Assembly (NCBI GenBank): GCA_030142905.1
Contig: JASJOG010000025.1
Span: 248,001 to 312,000 of the forward strand
Source of the DNA: Heliopora coerulea
Lineage: Eukaryota > Cnidaria > Anthozoa > Scleralcyonacea > Helioporidae
Length of the DNA stretch: 64,000 nt
Reading direction: 5' to 3'
The notes under the pieces were generated by a model. It was not told the DNA's origin and did no database searches. It was given only the letters and a program-made list of their open reading frames with translations. Shown one piece after another: positions 22,701 to 35,272 of the stretch. Numbering within the stretch: the first letter of the stretch is position 1; each line of letters opens with the position of its first letter. Made by a program: the position numbers and the translations under genes.

Positions 22701-25040
22701 AGTATTTGTTGTAATTAAATGTCTGTCGACTGATGTTTTTGCCTTTCTTGAAAACAATTTAACCATACTAAAAACCATGTTTTCAATCGCATGCATTCAA
22801 TGAACTATCGAGAAACAATTCTACACTTTAGATTTTGGCTTACTCTGCAGTTTATGGATTTAATGTCTTTTCAACCATCATAGTTATTGATTCCATTCTT
22901 CAGTGAGTTAAGGACTCTTTTTTGGAAAGTTACCCAAGGGATACTACGTTTGATCGCGACTGGAGTTTGTCCTGCGCGTGAAATGAAAAGGTTCTAAGTG
23001 TAAACAGCCGATATTTTCAACTGCCAAGAACACATATTTGTATGATTGCTAGTTAAAGGGTAAAGAGGATGCATTTAGAACTTCTTCATCTTTTAAACTT
23101 GTTTTTGTTTAGATTTTTATGTTCATGTTTGATTCTTTTTTAATTCCTATATTTTAGGAGAAACTAACAATATTTTCAAGACTTGGTGTTAGTTTTTCCT
23201 TGGTCAACAATGCATGAATGGCCAATGTTCTGACACCTTGAACGTGTAGTCCACAATATAGCTGAAAGCTTGATTTAGAACTGACGTAAATAACTCAGTT
23301 GACGCAGTAGACACGAATGGAATTAAAGTGCATGTTTTTGCCCATTTATTTGTTTGCAAGAACAAACTGATGTGCCTTCCTCCGGGATGATTGGTTGATA
23401 TGTTACACAAGAAATACAGTAAGTGTAAACAAGTAGTCTAGACATACCAGATCTTATTCTAATCAGATTTCCATACTCATGATTATGCGATTGTACGATT
23501 ATGCATACTGATGCTCGCGCAGAGGAGGCTGGTCATACACAAGAATGCGTCGATTGCCCCATTCTCACTTTGTCAATGGTCCTGTTGACAACTTGATATA
23601 TTTACAGTTCAACGACAAAACATATTTATGCGAAGCAAAATATCCCTAGTTTCAGCTTTGTATCTCGTTACTTGCCTCACCAAATCTCAAATTCTTGAAC
23701 TTATTTGGGTTTTGTTCATCTCTGTCGAATGGCCTTTAGATTAGATCTGTTAACGTTGCTTACGAAGACGACTGTTTTATGTGCCTCCTATTGAGGTGAA
23801 TGTGTTTTGGATCATTTCACATGTCGTCACTTTGCCCCATGCGTGACGTCTTCATTCGAGACGAATTACTTTGGAAAAATCTCGCAGCAGAGCGGGCTTC
23901 GTTTATTTTTACTTAAAATGGCAACACTCGTTTTTTCCAGAATAATACATGCCGCAACATATGGTAGAAAAATTTAATTGGGTTGGACACCAAGCTGATT
24001 GTAGAAATACAAATCAGATGTTCAACCGAGCTGATATGCTTTTTCACTCTTAACGCAAGGGGATTTTTCACAAAATCTGGCAATTCTAATTCTCGAGAAA
24101 ATGCGAGTCCATGCCCTGTACCTCAATAACAACTGGTATTGCAAGGCTAACTATAGCCCCAATACCGCCAAGGTAGATGACTGATCTTACCCGTCCTAGT
24201 GAATATTCCAAGCGCATTCTTTAATACATTCATTTTTTGACATTGCACTTTTTAAAATCCAACCTTACAATTGCCTTGCAATGTCTCACCCCGTCAATTA
24301 ATTAGAATATGCATTCATCGGGGGGGTCAAATGGTGCCAATGATGAATTGGAAAATAATAAAAGGAAACTTGAAAGGTAAAACCCAGAGCTGGGTCAATT
24401 CTGTCTGTTCAAGGAATACGCCTGTTTGAAAGCAGATAAATTCTGGTGGGTTGATCGGCTTGAGCCTGTCTGAACCATAATACTTTACCATCCCTTAAGC
24501 TAGCATCTTACAACTCTTAAGAGACGACTTGATCCTCGTCTAGCCACGCGTCCTAGGCAACTTCAGCTGTCCGGCTGGGAAAGATGTGTAATACAACATT
24601 TTGCAGCGAGCATTGAGACTTTAGTTAGTAAAATTCTTAATGGATTAGCAACTAATGTTTTCGTTTTGTTTAATCTGCTTAAGTGGGAGAACGCTTGATA
24701 GTTACACTGAATGTGCATTGCTTTAGTCAAACTAAAATGAAGTCAAAATTTACTAGGCGAGTAGTCTTTAGATTAAGCGTTTGCAAAAATATTTTGATGG
24801 TTATTATTCTAAGGCGTTTTTAATAATTTCAAAGAGACTCATGCTGCAACCAGTAGCTTTGCATTGTCCAACAAATGACCGAAATAGAAATGTACAGTTT
24901 GACTACAGTTAAAAATAGTTTAACTTTATTGAAAGATTGAGTGTTTAATGGACAATCATTGATGGGTCGACGGATGGATGATTGGATGGTGATTGGATTG
25001 ACTACACTCTCTCTCCCTTTCCCTGTACATACATACATAT
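19755..25040. other. Long region without recognisable gene
   Basis: Only small AT-rich microsatellite patches are seen, for example TACATACATA at 21953-21975. Frames of 60-72 codons (20602-20402, 23410-23204, 25047-24829, all minus) show no family motif. A short pre-reverse-transcriptase-like stretch at about 20240-20640 was considered and not accepted. Confidence 0.3.
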
Positions 25041-25049
25041 ATATCATCA

Positions 25050-25093
25050 GTTGCCTGATGATCGCCTGAGCGCGTGAAACTCAGAGTAGCGAC
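25050..25093 (+). ncRNA. Hammerhead ribozyme, type I-like, with minimal helix III
   Basis: All conserved parts occur in order and pair. Helix I is GTTGC (25050-25054) with GCGAC (25089-25093), 5 bp with one G-U. The core CTGATGA is at 25055-25061. Helix II is CGC (25063-25065) with GCG (25072-25074) around a 6-base loop, with T25062 and T25075 unpaired at its base. GAAA is at 25076-25079. Helix III is 2 bp (A25079-T25087, C25080-G25086) around loop TCAGA, followed by the cleavage triplet GTA (25086-25088). Tiny helix III hammerheads are described in Penelope-like elements and animal retrozymes; here no reverse transcriptase is recognisable nearby. The absence of a G-C pair at the base of helix II may lower activity. 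Confidence 0.6.
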
Positions 25094-25287
25094 AGCAAAA
25101 AATTCTGTCTATTTTACTTATTTATTCGCTCTACTGGTATGGTATTGAGCGCTCTTCATTCTCAAACCAACACTGCAACCTTCCTGGTCCTCACCTTTGG
25201 TTTATATATATATGTATATATATAGTCGAATGATTTATCAACGATTCTAAAAGTGCTCAATATCCTGGAAGATAGACTAAAACAGAT

Positions 25288-25474
<187 letters not shown>

Positions 25475-26552
25475 CATGTATTGCCATTTATGTTTATAGC
25501 ATATTTCATTTTACAACATCCACTAGCTAATTTGTTGGCACGTGGCTACTTGCAAGTCTTTGTCCGTTTGTACATTACCTGTTATATTCCCAAAAATGAG
25601 AATTCTTTAAGAACGTATCTTGAAAATACAAAATTTGTACGAACGTAAGGTATTTTAGATGAGGACGGGCGTTAAAATGTTTATCTTTAAGACTTTTCTA
25701 ATTTGGAAAATTTAAAATGGAGAATCTGTGGTAAATTTGTCAATTCTAGGCAATTATAATCGCTTGAATGGAAAATTCCACCCCAAATCGTGCGTTTGTA
25801 ACGAATAGAACCGCTACATCAGTAATTATGCATGTACACAAGCACGGAAAATATGTCAGTCATCTCGCATATTCACTTTTTATCTGTTCTTGGATTTGTA
25901 TGACGCATCGAATAATTTTCTCAAAATGATGTTTTCTATACCTCCTCTAAGGTAGTCAGTGACAGTTTACCATATTGTGCAATATTAAAACCGTTCTCAA
26001 ATTGAAAAAACAGAATTTCTCGGTTCTACTAACGGTGACCAAACTTTTCAGCACTAAAAATTTGCATGTCGTTACAAACTGATGCTTGATATAGGTGTGA
26101 ATTTAAGAAAAACTGTTCATTCGGAGATAAAAAAAAAAAAGAGACTATTTACGAGCTGAGGAACGTCAGTATAGTGAACAATGTTAGCAGATCAAATGCG
26201 GAACAAAAAAATATCGGTTCCAGGGTATATCAAATAAATCTACTCAAATAACAGTTAAAGAATATTCACGAAGTCGTTTTGAATTAAGCAAGCAATCTAC
26301 TTATAACAACTTTAATATTTTGCGGCAAGCTGCATCGTTTACTGTACACAAAAGATTATAGTTAAATGAACAAGCTGCCGCCTTTTTCGGTGCTGTTAAT
26401 TGTGTGCACGTTGCTGTCGTTTAATTTACGAAGTTTTCCTACCTAGGAACAGTCCATCAATAAATCAAGTCTGTTGTACCCCGAAGAGATATTAATCTTC
26501 CCATCAAAATCCCACTATAAATACTGTATTTCTAAAACGGGCTAATCACGTG

Positions 26553-26896
26553 TACAGGGCAAAAAATAAAATTCTTATTTTAAGAAGAAAAAAACTTGTT
26601 TTAAGAAAATATTTCTTAAATTAAGAAATGTTATCTTGTCCCGTAGACAGGATAATTTTTCTTAACAAACTATCTTGATAAAAAAATTTCTTAAAACGAG
26701 ACATTTTCTTGAATTAAGAAAGTATATTTAGACTAGACGGGAAAAATATTCTTGAATCAAGGCACATTTTCTTAAATTTCTTGAAAGAAGTAAAAAATCT
26801 ACGTAGCTTTTCTTATCAAGAATTTACTTCTTAAAACCAGGAAATTAATCTCAAAACTAGAAAAAATATCTGCACAAGATTTTAATTTTTTGAAGT
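26553..26896 (-). mobile_element. Miniature TIR element, CACTGCAAAAA family, copy 1 (inverted)
   Basis: This 344-bp stretch is an inverted copy of the elements at 41997 and 63040. Shared internal blocks include TTCTTGATAAGAAAAGC-like, GTCTACGGGACAAG and dense AAGAAA/TTCTTG repeats that give it a strongly self-complementary look. The ends are worn (ACAGGGCAAAAAA on the left, TTTTTTGAAGT on the right). It has no coding capacity, so it is a MITE-like element mobilised by a transposase not present here. Confidence 0.7.
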
Positions 26897-26901
26897 ATAT
26901 G

Positions 26902-26904
<3 letters not shown>

Positions 26905-26943
<39 letters not shown>

Positions 26944-26960
26944 TTTATGTGTGTGTGTGT
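26905..26960. repeat. Compound (AT)n and (GT)n microsatellite
   Basis: TA-dinucleotide run at about 26905-26940 followed by GTGTGTGTGT. It directly flanks the miniature element. Confidence 0.85.
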
Positions 26961-27907
26961 TTAGACTTTAGATTTTAGGACGGAGAGGTACAAGAAACAT
27001 GACACGTGTGACCTCTGCGAATCAGATTTTGATCTTATGGCCACGAGAACATACCATGTCTCATTTTCGAGTTTGCCATGCAGTCCTATATTTATTTCAT
27101 GGTGTATGTTTCAAAAGATGGGGATCATGATCTTGTTTGTGGATACAGCATTCGCAAGGTTGATATATTAAAAATACATGACACGGTTCCCGGATGTACT
27201 ATTTTATGGATCCGAGAGTCTTTTTGTTCGCAGTGAACTTCTCACATCAGTGTAATGAGAGATTATGAATACCGTATGTGGCATATTTCTTGTCGCTCGG
27301 AATAAAGACTTTACTAAAAGGTGTCCATACCATGCGTAATGCCACTTTCACACTTCGGGATATAGTAAGTTGGGTGAAATGTGAAATTTTAAAAGGCGTA
27401 AATCTGCCAAAAATGAACTTAAGAACTTAACCCTCTTTAAGATGAGTTGGACGCTGTTAATTTCTCACAAGTTGTTCTTGTTCTTTAAGACATATTGGTT
27501 TCTACGTACAAAAATGAAGTCTGTTTTGAAAATAAATGACCAGATTCAAGGAAAGCAACCATGGGATGAATGTTTGATAGTCTAAAACATATTTGGTTGC
27601 GATCCATCATGTTTCTACCACCCTTGGTTTTATCCTCAGATACATAGGTCGTAATAACTTAATTAAAAATTCGAAATAAAACCGATGACTGCGGGCAAGA
27701 ATTTATGGTCGTGACTTACCAATCTGCTCTTAATTCGGAGCTTCTCAACCCAAATCGCGACACCAGCCTCGCAATTTCATTATTTCAAACCTATATTCAT
27801 GTCTGCGCAGTGTTCTCCCGCTTGAGCCAGTTAATTAGGCTAAAGAATTTTGACATTGTTGTCCAGCCCTGCAGAAAATATTTCACCCACTTTTTTTTTC
27901 TATCGCC

Positions 27908-27908
27908 A

Positions 27909-27942
<34 letters not shown>
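27908..27942. repeat. (AT)n microsatellite
   Basis: About 34 bp of alternating AT, preceded by a pyrimidine tract (27890-27905). Confidence 0.9.
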
Positions 27943-27944
<2 letters not shown>

Positions 27945-28209
27945 GATAAAAACGCAATTGGATGAAATTTGTCCAGTTGGTTAAAATTCTCTCGAACAAT
28001 ATTATCTTCCCTTCACTGCCTTTTTTCTCGATAACCGCGTCAACATTTGAAAAAGACTTGCATGATTAATTCACAAAATCTGCCATATCGTCACATGGAA
28101 CAGTTCCCTTCCTGCATTCCCACTTAGTTCCTTTTTACTAGCCATTAAGGATATGTTAGGCTTCCAGGACAATTTATGGCATATATCAGGTTTCCAACGT
28201 AATTGTTAA

Positions 28210-28404
28210 GGCTGGTTTCCACATAATCGCTACTATCGCTACTATCGCTGTGGTCGTTGTGGTCGCTCAAAAAAATTAACTCAGCGTAGCGATCGCTACG
28301 ATCGCTAAGTTCACGGTTTCCATATGATCGCTGCAATCGTTGAGTTAATTTTTTAGCGATCACAATGATCACAGCGATCGTAGTGATTATATGGAAACCA
28401 GGCT
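28210..28404. mobile_element. TTAA-flanked palindromic miniature element
   Basis: The ends are inverted copies: GGCTGGTTTCCACATAATCG on the left against AGCCTGGTTTCCATATAATC from the right. TTAA occurs on both sides (28206-28209, 28405-28408), the target duplication typical of piggyBac-type elements. The interior is built from repeated CGATCGCTACGATCGCT-like units in both orientations and is almost wholly palindromic, with the centre near 28295-28340. No coding capacity. The superfamily call rests only on TTAA and is tentative because the tips do not start with the usual CCC. Confidence 0.65.
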
Positions 28405-28423
28405 TTAATCCTTGATAGGAAGA

Positions 28424-28490
28424 ATTTTCAGGAGGTCTCCCCTTGACGAGTAAAAATAATCTTGCGTTAGCTAGCTTAAAATTAATAAGT
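28424..28490 (-). repeat. Dispersed 'ACTCGTCAAGG' repeat, copy a (inverted)
   Basis: The minus strand reads CTAACGCAAGATTATTTTTA followed by CTCGTCAAGGGGAGACCTCCTG. Close copies lie at 28948, 37213 and 37603, and a weak one at 59080. The shared core is GCTAACGCCAGACAATTTTA then CTCGTCAAGGGGAGA. The family is unidentified. Confidence 0.6.
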
Positions 28491-28947
28491 CGCCAAAAAG
28501 CAGTAGTACCCATTAAAGGGTTAGTCTAATATTAGAAATAAAAACATGGCTTCTTGCGTTTGTTCGATTTCACGGAAGTTGATAAAAAATTTGATATGGG
28601 CTCTTTCGGCCAAGTAAAGGGCCATAATTTTTTTCCTATTTTTAGATTGAAAAGATCATATTTGCTTAATTGATTTTCCATCATATTTAATTCAAAATTC
28701 TCAACATTAACATTAATATTAATATTGTGTCTTTAGAATAAAATAGAATGGAAAATTGTCTGAAAGAAATTGAATTAGACCACTTAAATCTATAAATATT
28801 TATGTTTTACAATATCTGAAAATGAAAGTAATTAACCGCCATATTTATGTATAGAATCTAATAAAATTTTGTCATACATGTCAGTATGTGTTAACGAAGT
28901 TAATTATTTTTTTCCAAGACCATACTGAGTTGTTCCTTAATTTTATT

Positions 28948-29005
28948 ATTTTACTGTTTAACGCCACACAATTTTACTCGTCAAGGAGAGAGAATTTCCG
29001 CAGTG
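28948..29005 (+). repeat. Dispersed 'ACTCGTCAAGG' repeat, copy b
   Basis: Plus-strand copy reading TTTAACGCCACACAATTTTA then CTCGTCAAGGAGAGA, about 460 bp from the inverted copy a. Confidence 0.55.
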
Positions 29006-29009
29006 AAAG

Positions 29010-31573
29010 AATTGATGTACTTTTGTAACCGATTATGAACAATGGGGACGAACAGAAACTGGTTTGTATTAATTGACCTCTTTAGTTTCGTATGTAAATT
29101 GCCCATTTCAAACCATGTGATGTTTTGATTGTTTATCATTTTAATCATTTTGTGATGATGCGTATCTGAATATCATTAAAATTTAGAGAAACAATTCACT
29201 TGACCAAAATCACGTGATCTGAAATGGGTATACAAACGTCGAAGCTAAATAGCTCTATTGAGCAATTCTTGATTACCAGAATTAAATAGTGATATTACAT
29301 GAGCAATCTTCATTTCATCTGGATAGAAAATTTAAATAAGGAAATTTTTTAAGGAAAGTAGCGTGGTTATTTTCGATGTTATATTTTTCTGCATTTTAAG
29401 TATTTAAGGATTTTGCACAGGCTTATTTAGAGGATGGATTAACACGTTCCATGCGCTAATGCAGTGACATGGACAAACTGGTATTAAGCGTGACAATCAG
29501 CCTAGCTCACATGCTGTGCACAACAGAATAGAAAAAGCAAAGGGGGATATAATTTGCCATGAGAGATGACAGAGATGTAGGCATAATGCCGTAATGTTCA
29601 GTACTTGATTGTCGTCTTCCAAATAAGATGTTCAACCTGAATTTTTTTAATCCGTTTATTCCGAGTTCTTGAAATGAACGTCTGAATATGGTCCTGACCA
29701 AGTATTTTAGCCGATTTAATTGGACTGTTCGAAACACTATTTAGCAAAAGGCTCTTTCTCAGCAACAATTAAATGTCAACAAACTGGACTGAATTCAAAA
29801 TATAACAAAGAAGAAATGGCAACATCGTATAATTTGTAATTAAGCTATCTGGATTATACTAGCTTTATATAACATGACTCAAACAATGGGTTGCTATGTC
29901 CTGTTTAGGTTCTATTAGAATCACGAAAAATTTCGTGCTTATGAACAATTTTGATCAGAGCAAGTCATGTGAAATTCCTCAGGAAAAATTGAAATCCTCT
30001 TTTCACTGAGGATTACAAGGTACAAGAAATCTGACTTAGCCAATTGGACAAGGTTGTGTTTCTATGGGAATAGGAACAAACAGAACATTTTTATTACTAA
30101 ACAACTAGGAAAATTGAAAAAAAACTGCTAAGGCAACTCGAATGCAAATTGCATATTTCAGATACAAATAAAACAGGAATGCAGTATTAATTGTAAATGA
30201 CATTGACATAAGAAAATGACCCACAGACAGAATTCTAAAGACAATGTTTTGTACAAGTTTTTTTCTGATGTTTATTTGCTACAAAAGTTTTCGAAAAAAA
30301 GAAATATCGTTTCTCTTTCGTCAGTTCGCAAAGAATAAGCCCTATGTGCAAGTTTTCGAAGAGTTCGATCTTGAAATGCTGTGAAAATTCAATTGTTCCT
30401 CAATGAATCCCGAATTGTACTTGAGAGGATGTCATTTCCTCCTCAAATTATTCGAGTTGGTCAATTAAGACAGGTTTCAAAACAAAAATCACACCTATGG
30501 AAATTAATCCCTGGTGGTTGCCATATAGTGACAGGTAAAGAAGCTGGAGGCAATAGCCCGCAGTTTGCCAAAGGTTTTGCATTTGATTGTAACCAGTCAC
30601 AGTATCAACTGTCGTACATGCTAGTCTTTTCTACAATGTTTCTGGGATACAACCGAACTTTATTCACAGACATTATCCTGAACCAGTTGGCGTAAACAAA
30701 GTAATGCAAGGCCCTCTCACTTCAATCTTTATAGACAGGATCAGCTTTATCTAATCCGATACGACTTATTTCCCGAGGCGTTTATCCGTTATTAAAACAC
30801 GAAAAGGAATTCACGCTATTTTAACTGGTTTCAGGATTTTTTTAAATGTAATTTACATTAAGCTTCAGCTGAGCAATGTATCCTCCTATGATGGGCTTTC
30901 CGATAGAAATCATTTGTCAACGACACACTTCAACAGAAGGAGTAAGAGGCCGAATATGGCAAGTACGTCAACTTTGCATCAACAAATTCTAATGAGGAAT
31001 AGTGCGAAACAAAAAATTCGCCAAATAATCCCCTTACTGATATCCTACTTGTCTGGCGTAAAATTTAACGCATATCCTTAAGACCCTTGCCTGGTCTTAA
31101 AATACCGTGAGAAAGACTCGAAAATGGCCAAAATAAAAGAAACACTAGGATCAAATAGAAACGACTCCTTCCTTATCAAGACTGGCAAAACATCGGGGGA
31201 CTGTGAGAACCACGGCCCCCACATGGCGGCAGGCCCAAAACTAGCGTTGTATCTCCGAGTCAATTGGAATACTCCTGTGACTTCGTAACTAGAAGTGTGC
31301 CTATCGAATCAATAGGAAATAGCGTCGCACTTCCAGTGACTTCTGAGGGTTGAAATAGCACGTTACTAAAGCCTCAAAAGTCAGAAGCTATTTCTAACTC
31401 ACTTTGACCCTGTTCATACACTAGGTGCCTTGGCACAATGCCACCGGCACGGAAACAAGACCATTGGACCTCCCGAGTGTTCTAGATCTTCGTCAGACCA
31501 CATAGCCCTTTAAAAACTCGAGCCCGAGAATCTTAGCTTTGAGACTTGTGTCTTTCATCAAAACAAGGATTGC
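29010..31573. other. Region without recognisable gene
   Basis: AT-rich. The 104-codon plus-strand frame at 30381-30695 and the 76-codon minus frame at 29737-29507 have no recognisable motif, and no splice sites or partners were found. Confidence 0.3.
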
Positions 31574-31581
31574 CTATATTC

Positions 31582-31943
31582 CAGGGCTAGTGCCTTTGGG
31601 GAGTGAAGAGGGATAAAGCCCCCGTCTGGGAACATTAGCCGCCCTGGGAAAATTGACGATTCGTCGGGGAATTCTCAATGATGATAACACATTTATATAT
31701 CGTACAAACTATGAGTACTTGTTATTGATTTAGCAAAGAAAGATCACAGACCTTTCTCTCCATGTCGAATCTAGAAGTAAACTGTTTCTAGTCAGTTGTT
31801 GCTAATTATTCTTGCGAAAAATAACATGTTTTTGACCTTCAAATAAGGAAATTATAAAGGCCGCGTGGTTCTGGCCCTTCTGATTAAGTCTCCCTGTCGG
31901 TTACGTTAGCCCCGGTGTCGGAGAATTCTTTGCGCCACCCCTG
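31582..31943 (-). mobile_element. hAT-like miniature element, copy 1
   Basis: This 362-bp element has inverted ends CAGGGCTAGTGC and (from the right) CAGGGGTGGCGC. It is flanked by CTATATTC (31574-31581) and CTATATTA (31944-31951), a 7-of-8 match to an 8-bp target duplication. CAGGG-type tips with 8-bp duplications are the hallmark of hAT transposons. The interior is the reverse complement of copy 2 at 51908-52272 and shares CTAGTCAGTTGTTGCTAATT-type blocks. Non-coding; needs a transposase in trans. Confidence 0.8.
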
Positions 31944-31951
31944 CTATATTA

Positions 31952-33080
31952 TAGAATCATATCTATATTCTAGTAATAATCTATATTCTTATGTATATTC
32001 TAAAGTCCGAGAGAATCTATATTCTCTTCATAGCAAGCAGCAATAATGTAATTAGATTCACTACTATAATGCGATTTTAAGTCGCAGTACAGGTTTGAGC
32101 CTCGAATCCAACCTCAGGTGAAAATCACTAGCCTAGATAATAACTGGACTTTAGATCTCTTGCAGCTTTGTGTTTTAAAAAGTGTAGCAAATTAATGGCG
32201 TCAGAACGAAAATAAATTGGAGTCCTAGGTTGATGCCCGTTAGAGACCGAAGTTCTAAGAACAGTGAACCTTATGGCCTTCATCGCCGGAAGTAAAATTC
32301 TCTTTTAACAGTTTCCAACATATTGTTATTGTACAACAATAAATTAAAACAATAGAACTAATGAAGGAGTAAAGCAAAAAGTCAAGAATGCATGATAGAG
32401 TAAAATTGCAGTATCTTTATTACTTTTGTTTGCTCATGATTAACAAGATTTTCAATTTTACATATACATGACGTAAAGTCGATAACGTAAAGGAAATTTC
32501 AGTATTTTGAGAATATTATATTTAACCCTTAATATCCCTGATTTTTGTAAAGAAATTCTAAACTTGTCAATTAATTTAAAATTCTCGATAAAATCTACTG
32601 AAATTTGCTTATGAATCTAATTTGCACACATTATATCGTACCGATTTGTACGACTAGGAGCTAAATGAGTGATGAGATGTCCAATAAAACTTGACAGTTT
32701 GCACAGACGTCAAAGCAATGGTAAACAATTAATATAGTCTTCATTACTTTACTTATGTTTTCTATACTGCCTCACAAAGTGAATAACTGGGCTGATTGAC
32801 TCTTAGGTGACCGTTAGAGTATTAAACTATCGTATGTTTGTCTTTCGGGATTTCACCCCTAACAAATAGACAAATTAAGTGACCAAACGCAATCTCAAAC
32901 TTTTTAGTTATAACATTGTTAAAAATGACCAAACCAGTGAGGAAAAAGAGTCCTCATCTCTGTTCCTCCCTACACCCCTCAACTCTGTTCTTCACTACAG
33001 TCCCTCAAGAAGACAGTGAGTTTACCAGGGCAGAATTCCTGCAGAGTCCTACCAGGGCTGATTTACCTGCACGTATCTAT
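31952..33080. other. AT-rich region without recognisable features
   Basis: A short direct repetition of TCTATATTCT-like words occurs at about 31968-32030. No gene is seen. Confidence 0.3.
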
Positions 33081-33083
33081 TAT

Positions 33084-33086
33084 ATT

Positions 33087-33129
<43 letters not shown>

Positions 33130-33325
33130 TTTTTTCATCCATTCATTCATTCATTTATTCCTCCATTTATTTATTCATTTACTTGTTGTTTTTATTTATC
33201 TACTTATTTTTCTATTTAGTGATTGATTTACTTTATTTTATTTATTTGTTGATTTTTTTATTTGCTGATTGATTGATTGATTGACTGATTGATTGACTGA
33301 CTGATTCATTGATTGACCGACTGAC
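33084..33325. repeat. (ATTT)n and (GATT)n tetranucleotide array
   Basis: ATTT units at 33084-33135 grade into ATTC/ATTT mixtures and then GATT/GACT units up to about 33325. Open frames rich in Tyr/Leu/Phe/Ile over this stretch are artefacts. Confidence 0.9.
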
Positions 33326-34825
33326 TGATTTATGCATGTACTGTATGTATAAATTTATTATGTCTGAATTTGCAAATGGATTGTGCCTTTAGTCTAAGTC
33401 CAAGTCCCAGTGCTAGCCCATAAAATTTACGTCCAAGTCCGTTTGGTCATTCCCTTCTCCGGCTCCCAGTTCAATTGGTTTGACCTACTATTATAAACAT
33501 TAAAACGTCTGACTACTGCCCCTGAAAGGGGTCCAGACGCTTACACGTTCTTGTTCACGGACAGTAGAAAAGTTAACGGGTGTTTTTTTGAATTTGAATA
33601 ATGAATCACTTAGCTGTCAAAATAGATCGAAGTTTGTATAATCAGCTAGTCAGCGGAAAATGGCGGATGTTTCTATGAATCGATGTCATCTTTAATCTTT
33701 AGTCTATAGAGCATCAATGACGTATGTGTGGAATGAACAAGGGTATTTTCGATGTTCGACGATACGGTTAATAGCATTTTATATTGTTGATTTAGTTTGT
33801 TCCGAACGAAAAAATTCTATTCAAAGAAAGAGCCAATCCGTGAATCAAGAACACTTTTGCTTAAGATCGCTAATGTCTCATCTCGTGCCAAAGATATGAA
33901 GCTTTTTTACAGGTTTAAAAATTAACCGTCGCGAAAATACTTTTGCATGCTGCATGGAAGTAGTGAATTCACGTCAAACAAACCAGTTAAAGAAGGCATG
34001 ACGTACCTTACAAGAAATGTCAAAAGTACTGCAGTTGAATCGAGGAATATTTTGCATTTAAAACTCTAGCTTGAGATGGAGAGCCATCATGAATACTCCA
34101 GACTTGGATACTTTAGATCCAGGTTCTCAGTAGTCGGATTTGCCAACTGCATTATTCAACCATTCGCCTCCAAGTAGGCATTCGGCTACCTTATGTTTTG
34201 TTTTCAGCATTCTATAAACTTCCAGCACATTTTAGAAGCTGTTCAACATGCTTGACACTTAGTAACTGCTCATAGTTTATCCTTTACCTTTTCATAGTGA
34301 TGCAGATCATTGACATCCTCATAAAATCCCGCTGGAAAACCTCCTTTGCTGCGTAAAGCGAAAGTTATTGAGCCGTAGTTCGGTCTTTTACTGCTTATAG
34401 GTTTCGTGCAACGCAATTGGGTGATGGATCTCACTGAGTCGAAATACATGTAAATAACAAACAACTGAGATGATTATTCAACATATTTCTTTAATTTTCT
34501 TTGTTAGTTACAAGAGGAAAAGGTTAAAGATTTAGGTATAATTAATTAACTTATTGCGACTAAATTCGACATTAAGTGATCCTTTGTCCTAAAATCATTT
34601 AAATGATGCAACTCATTGTAAATATAGTGAAAAAGATAAAAAGTTTTAGGCCAACAAGTTTGACGATTAAAAAAGTTTGGTTAGAAAATATTTGCATCGG
34701 CTTAGTGATCCTGATGGTATATTTTAATTCCCTATATTCTATAGTATTTGAATTGATGTGTTGCTTTGAAGTATAGGGATGCGAGGTAAAAAAAATTGTG
34801 GTGATGATTTTGAAACCATCACTTT

Positions 34826-34944
34826 TCCTTGCATTTCATTGGTATTGTCTACTTTAGGAAAACTATTAAGGCCTGATCGTTTCCTTATTGGTTCTTGACC
34901 TTAGTAGTACTGTGATAACAGGAAATACCAATGAAATATAAGGA
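34826..34944. repeat. Imperfect inverted repeat, 21-bp arms
   Basis: TCCTTGCATTTCATTGGTAT(T) at 34826-34846 matches the reverse complement of 34924-34944 at 19 of 21 positions. The enclosed 77 bp are non-coding. Possibly the remains of a small TIR element; no target duplication was identified. Confidence 0.5.
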
Positions 34945-35060
34945 ATACTAAATAAATCCAACGGTCAACATTAATACCAATTATTATATCACCATTGGTT
35001 CAGTTTCTTTTGTTCTCTAGTAGTCGATAAATAAACTCTGGTTCATTCGTGAACATAAGC

Positions 35061-35272
35061 ATAAGTATAAGGACAAAACAAAAGGCAAATCAAAGAAATG
35101 AAGTCGCGCCTGCGACATAAGGATTGTCATTAACACCAGTACAAGATCATAGTCCAAGCATAAGTGAAGATCCGAATAAAGGACAAAAAAAAAAGGAAAA
35201 AAATATTCTTGCTGTTTTGTCTTCGAAATTCCCAGAGGAGATATCATGCATTGGTTTTGTCCTTATGCTTAT
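35061..35272. mobile_element. Small TIR element with ATAAGCATAAGGACAAAAC ends
   Basis: ATAAGTATAAGGACAAAAC at 35061-35079 is inverted at 35254-35272 with 18 of 19 matches. Further ATAAGC copies extend outwards on both sides (from about 35055 on the left, to about 35276 on the right). An internal CATAAGTGAAG...AGGACAAAA copy lies at 35159-35190. Non-coding, about 210-225 bp. The family is unknown. Confidence 0.55.
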
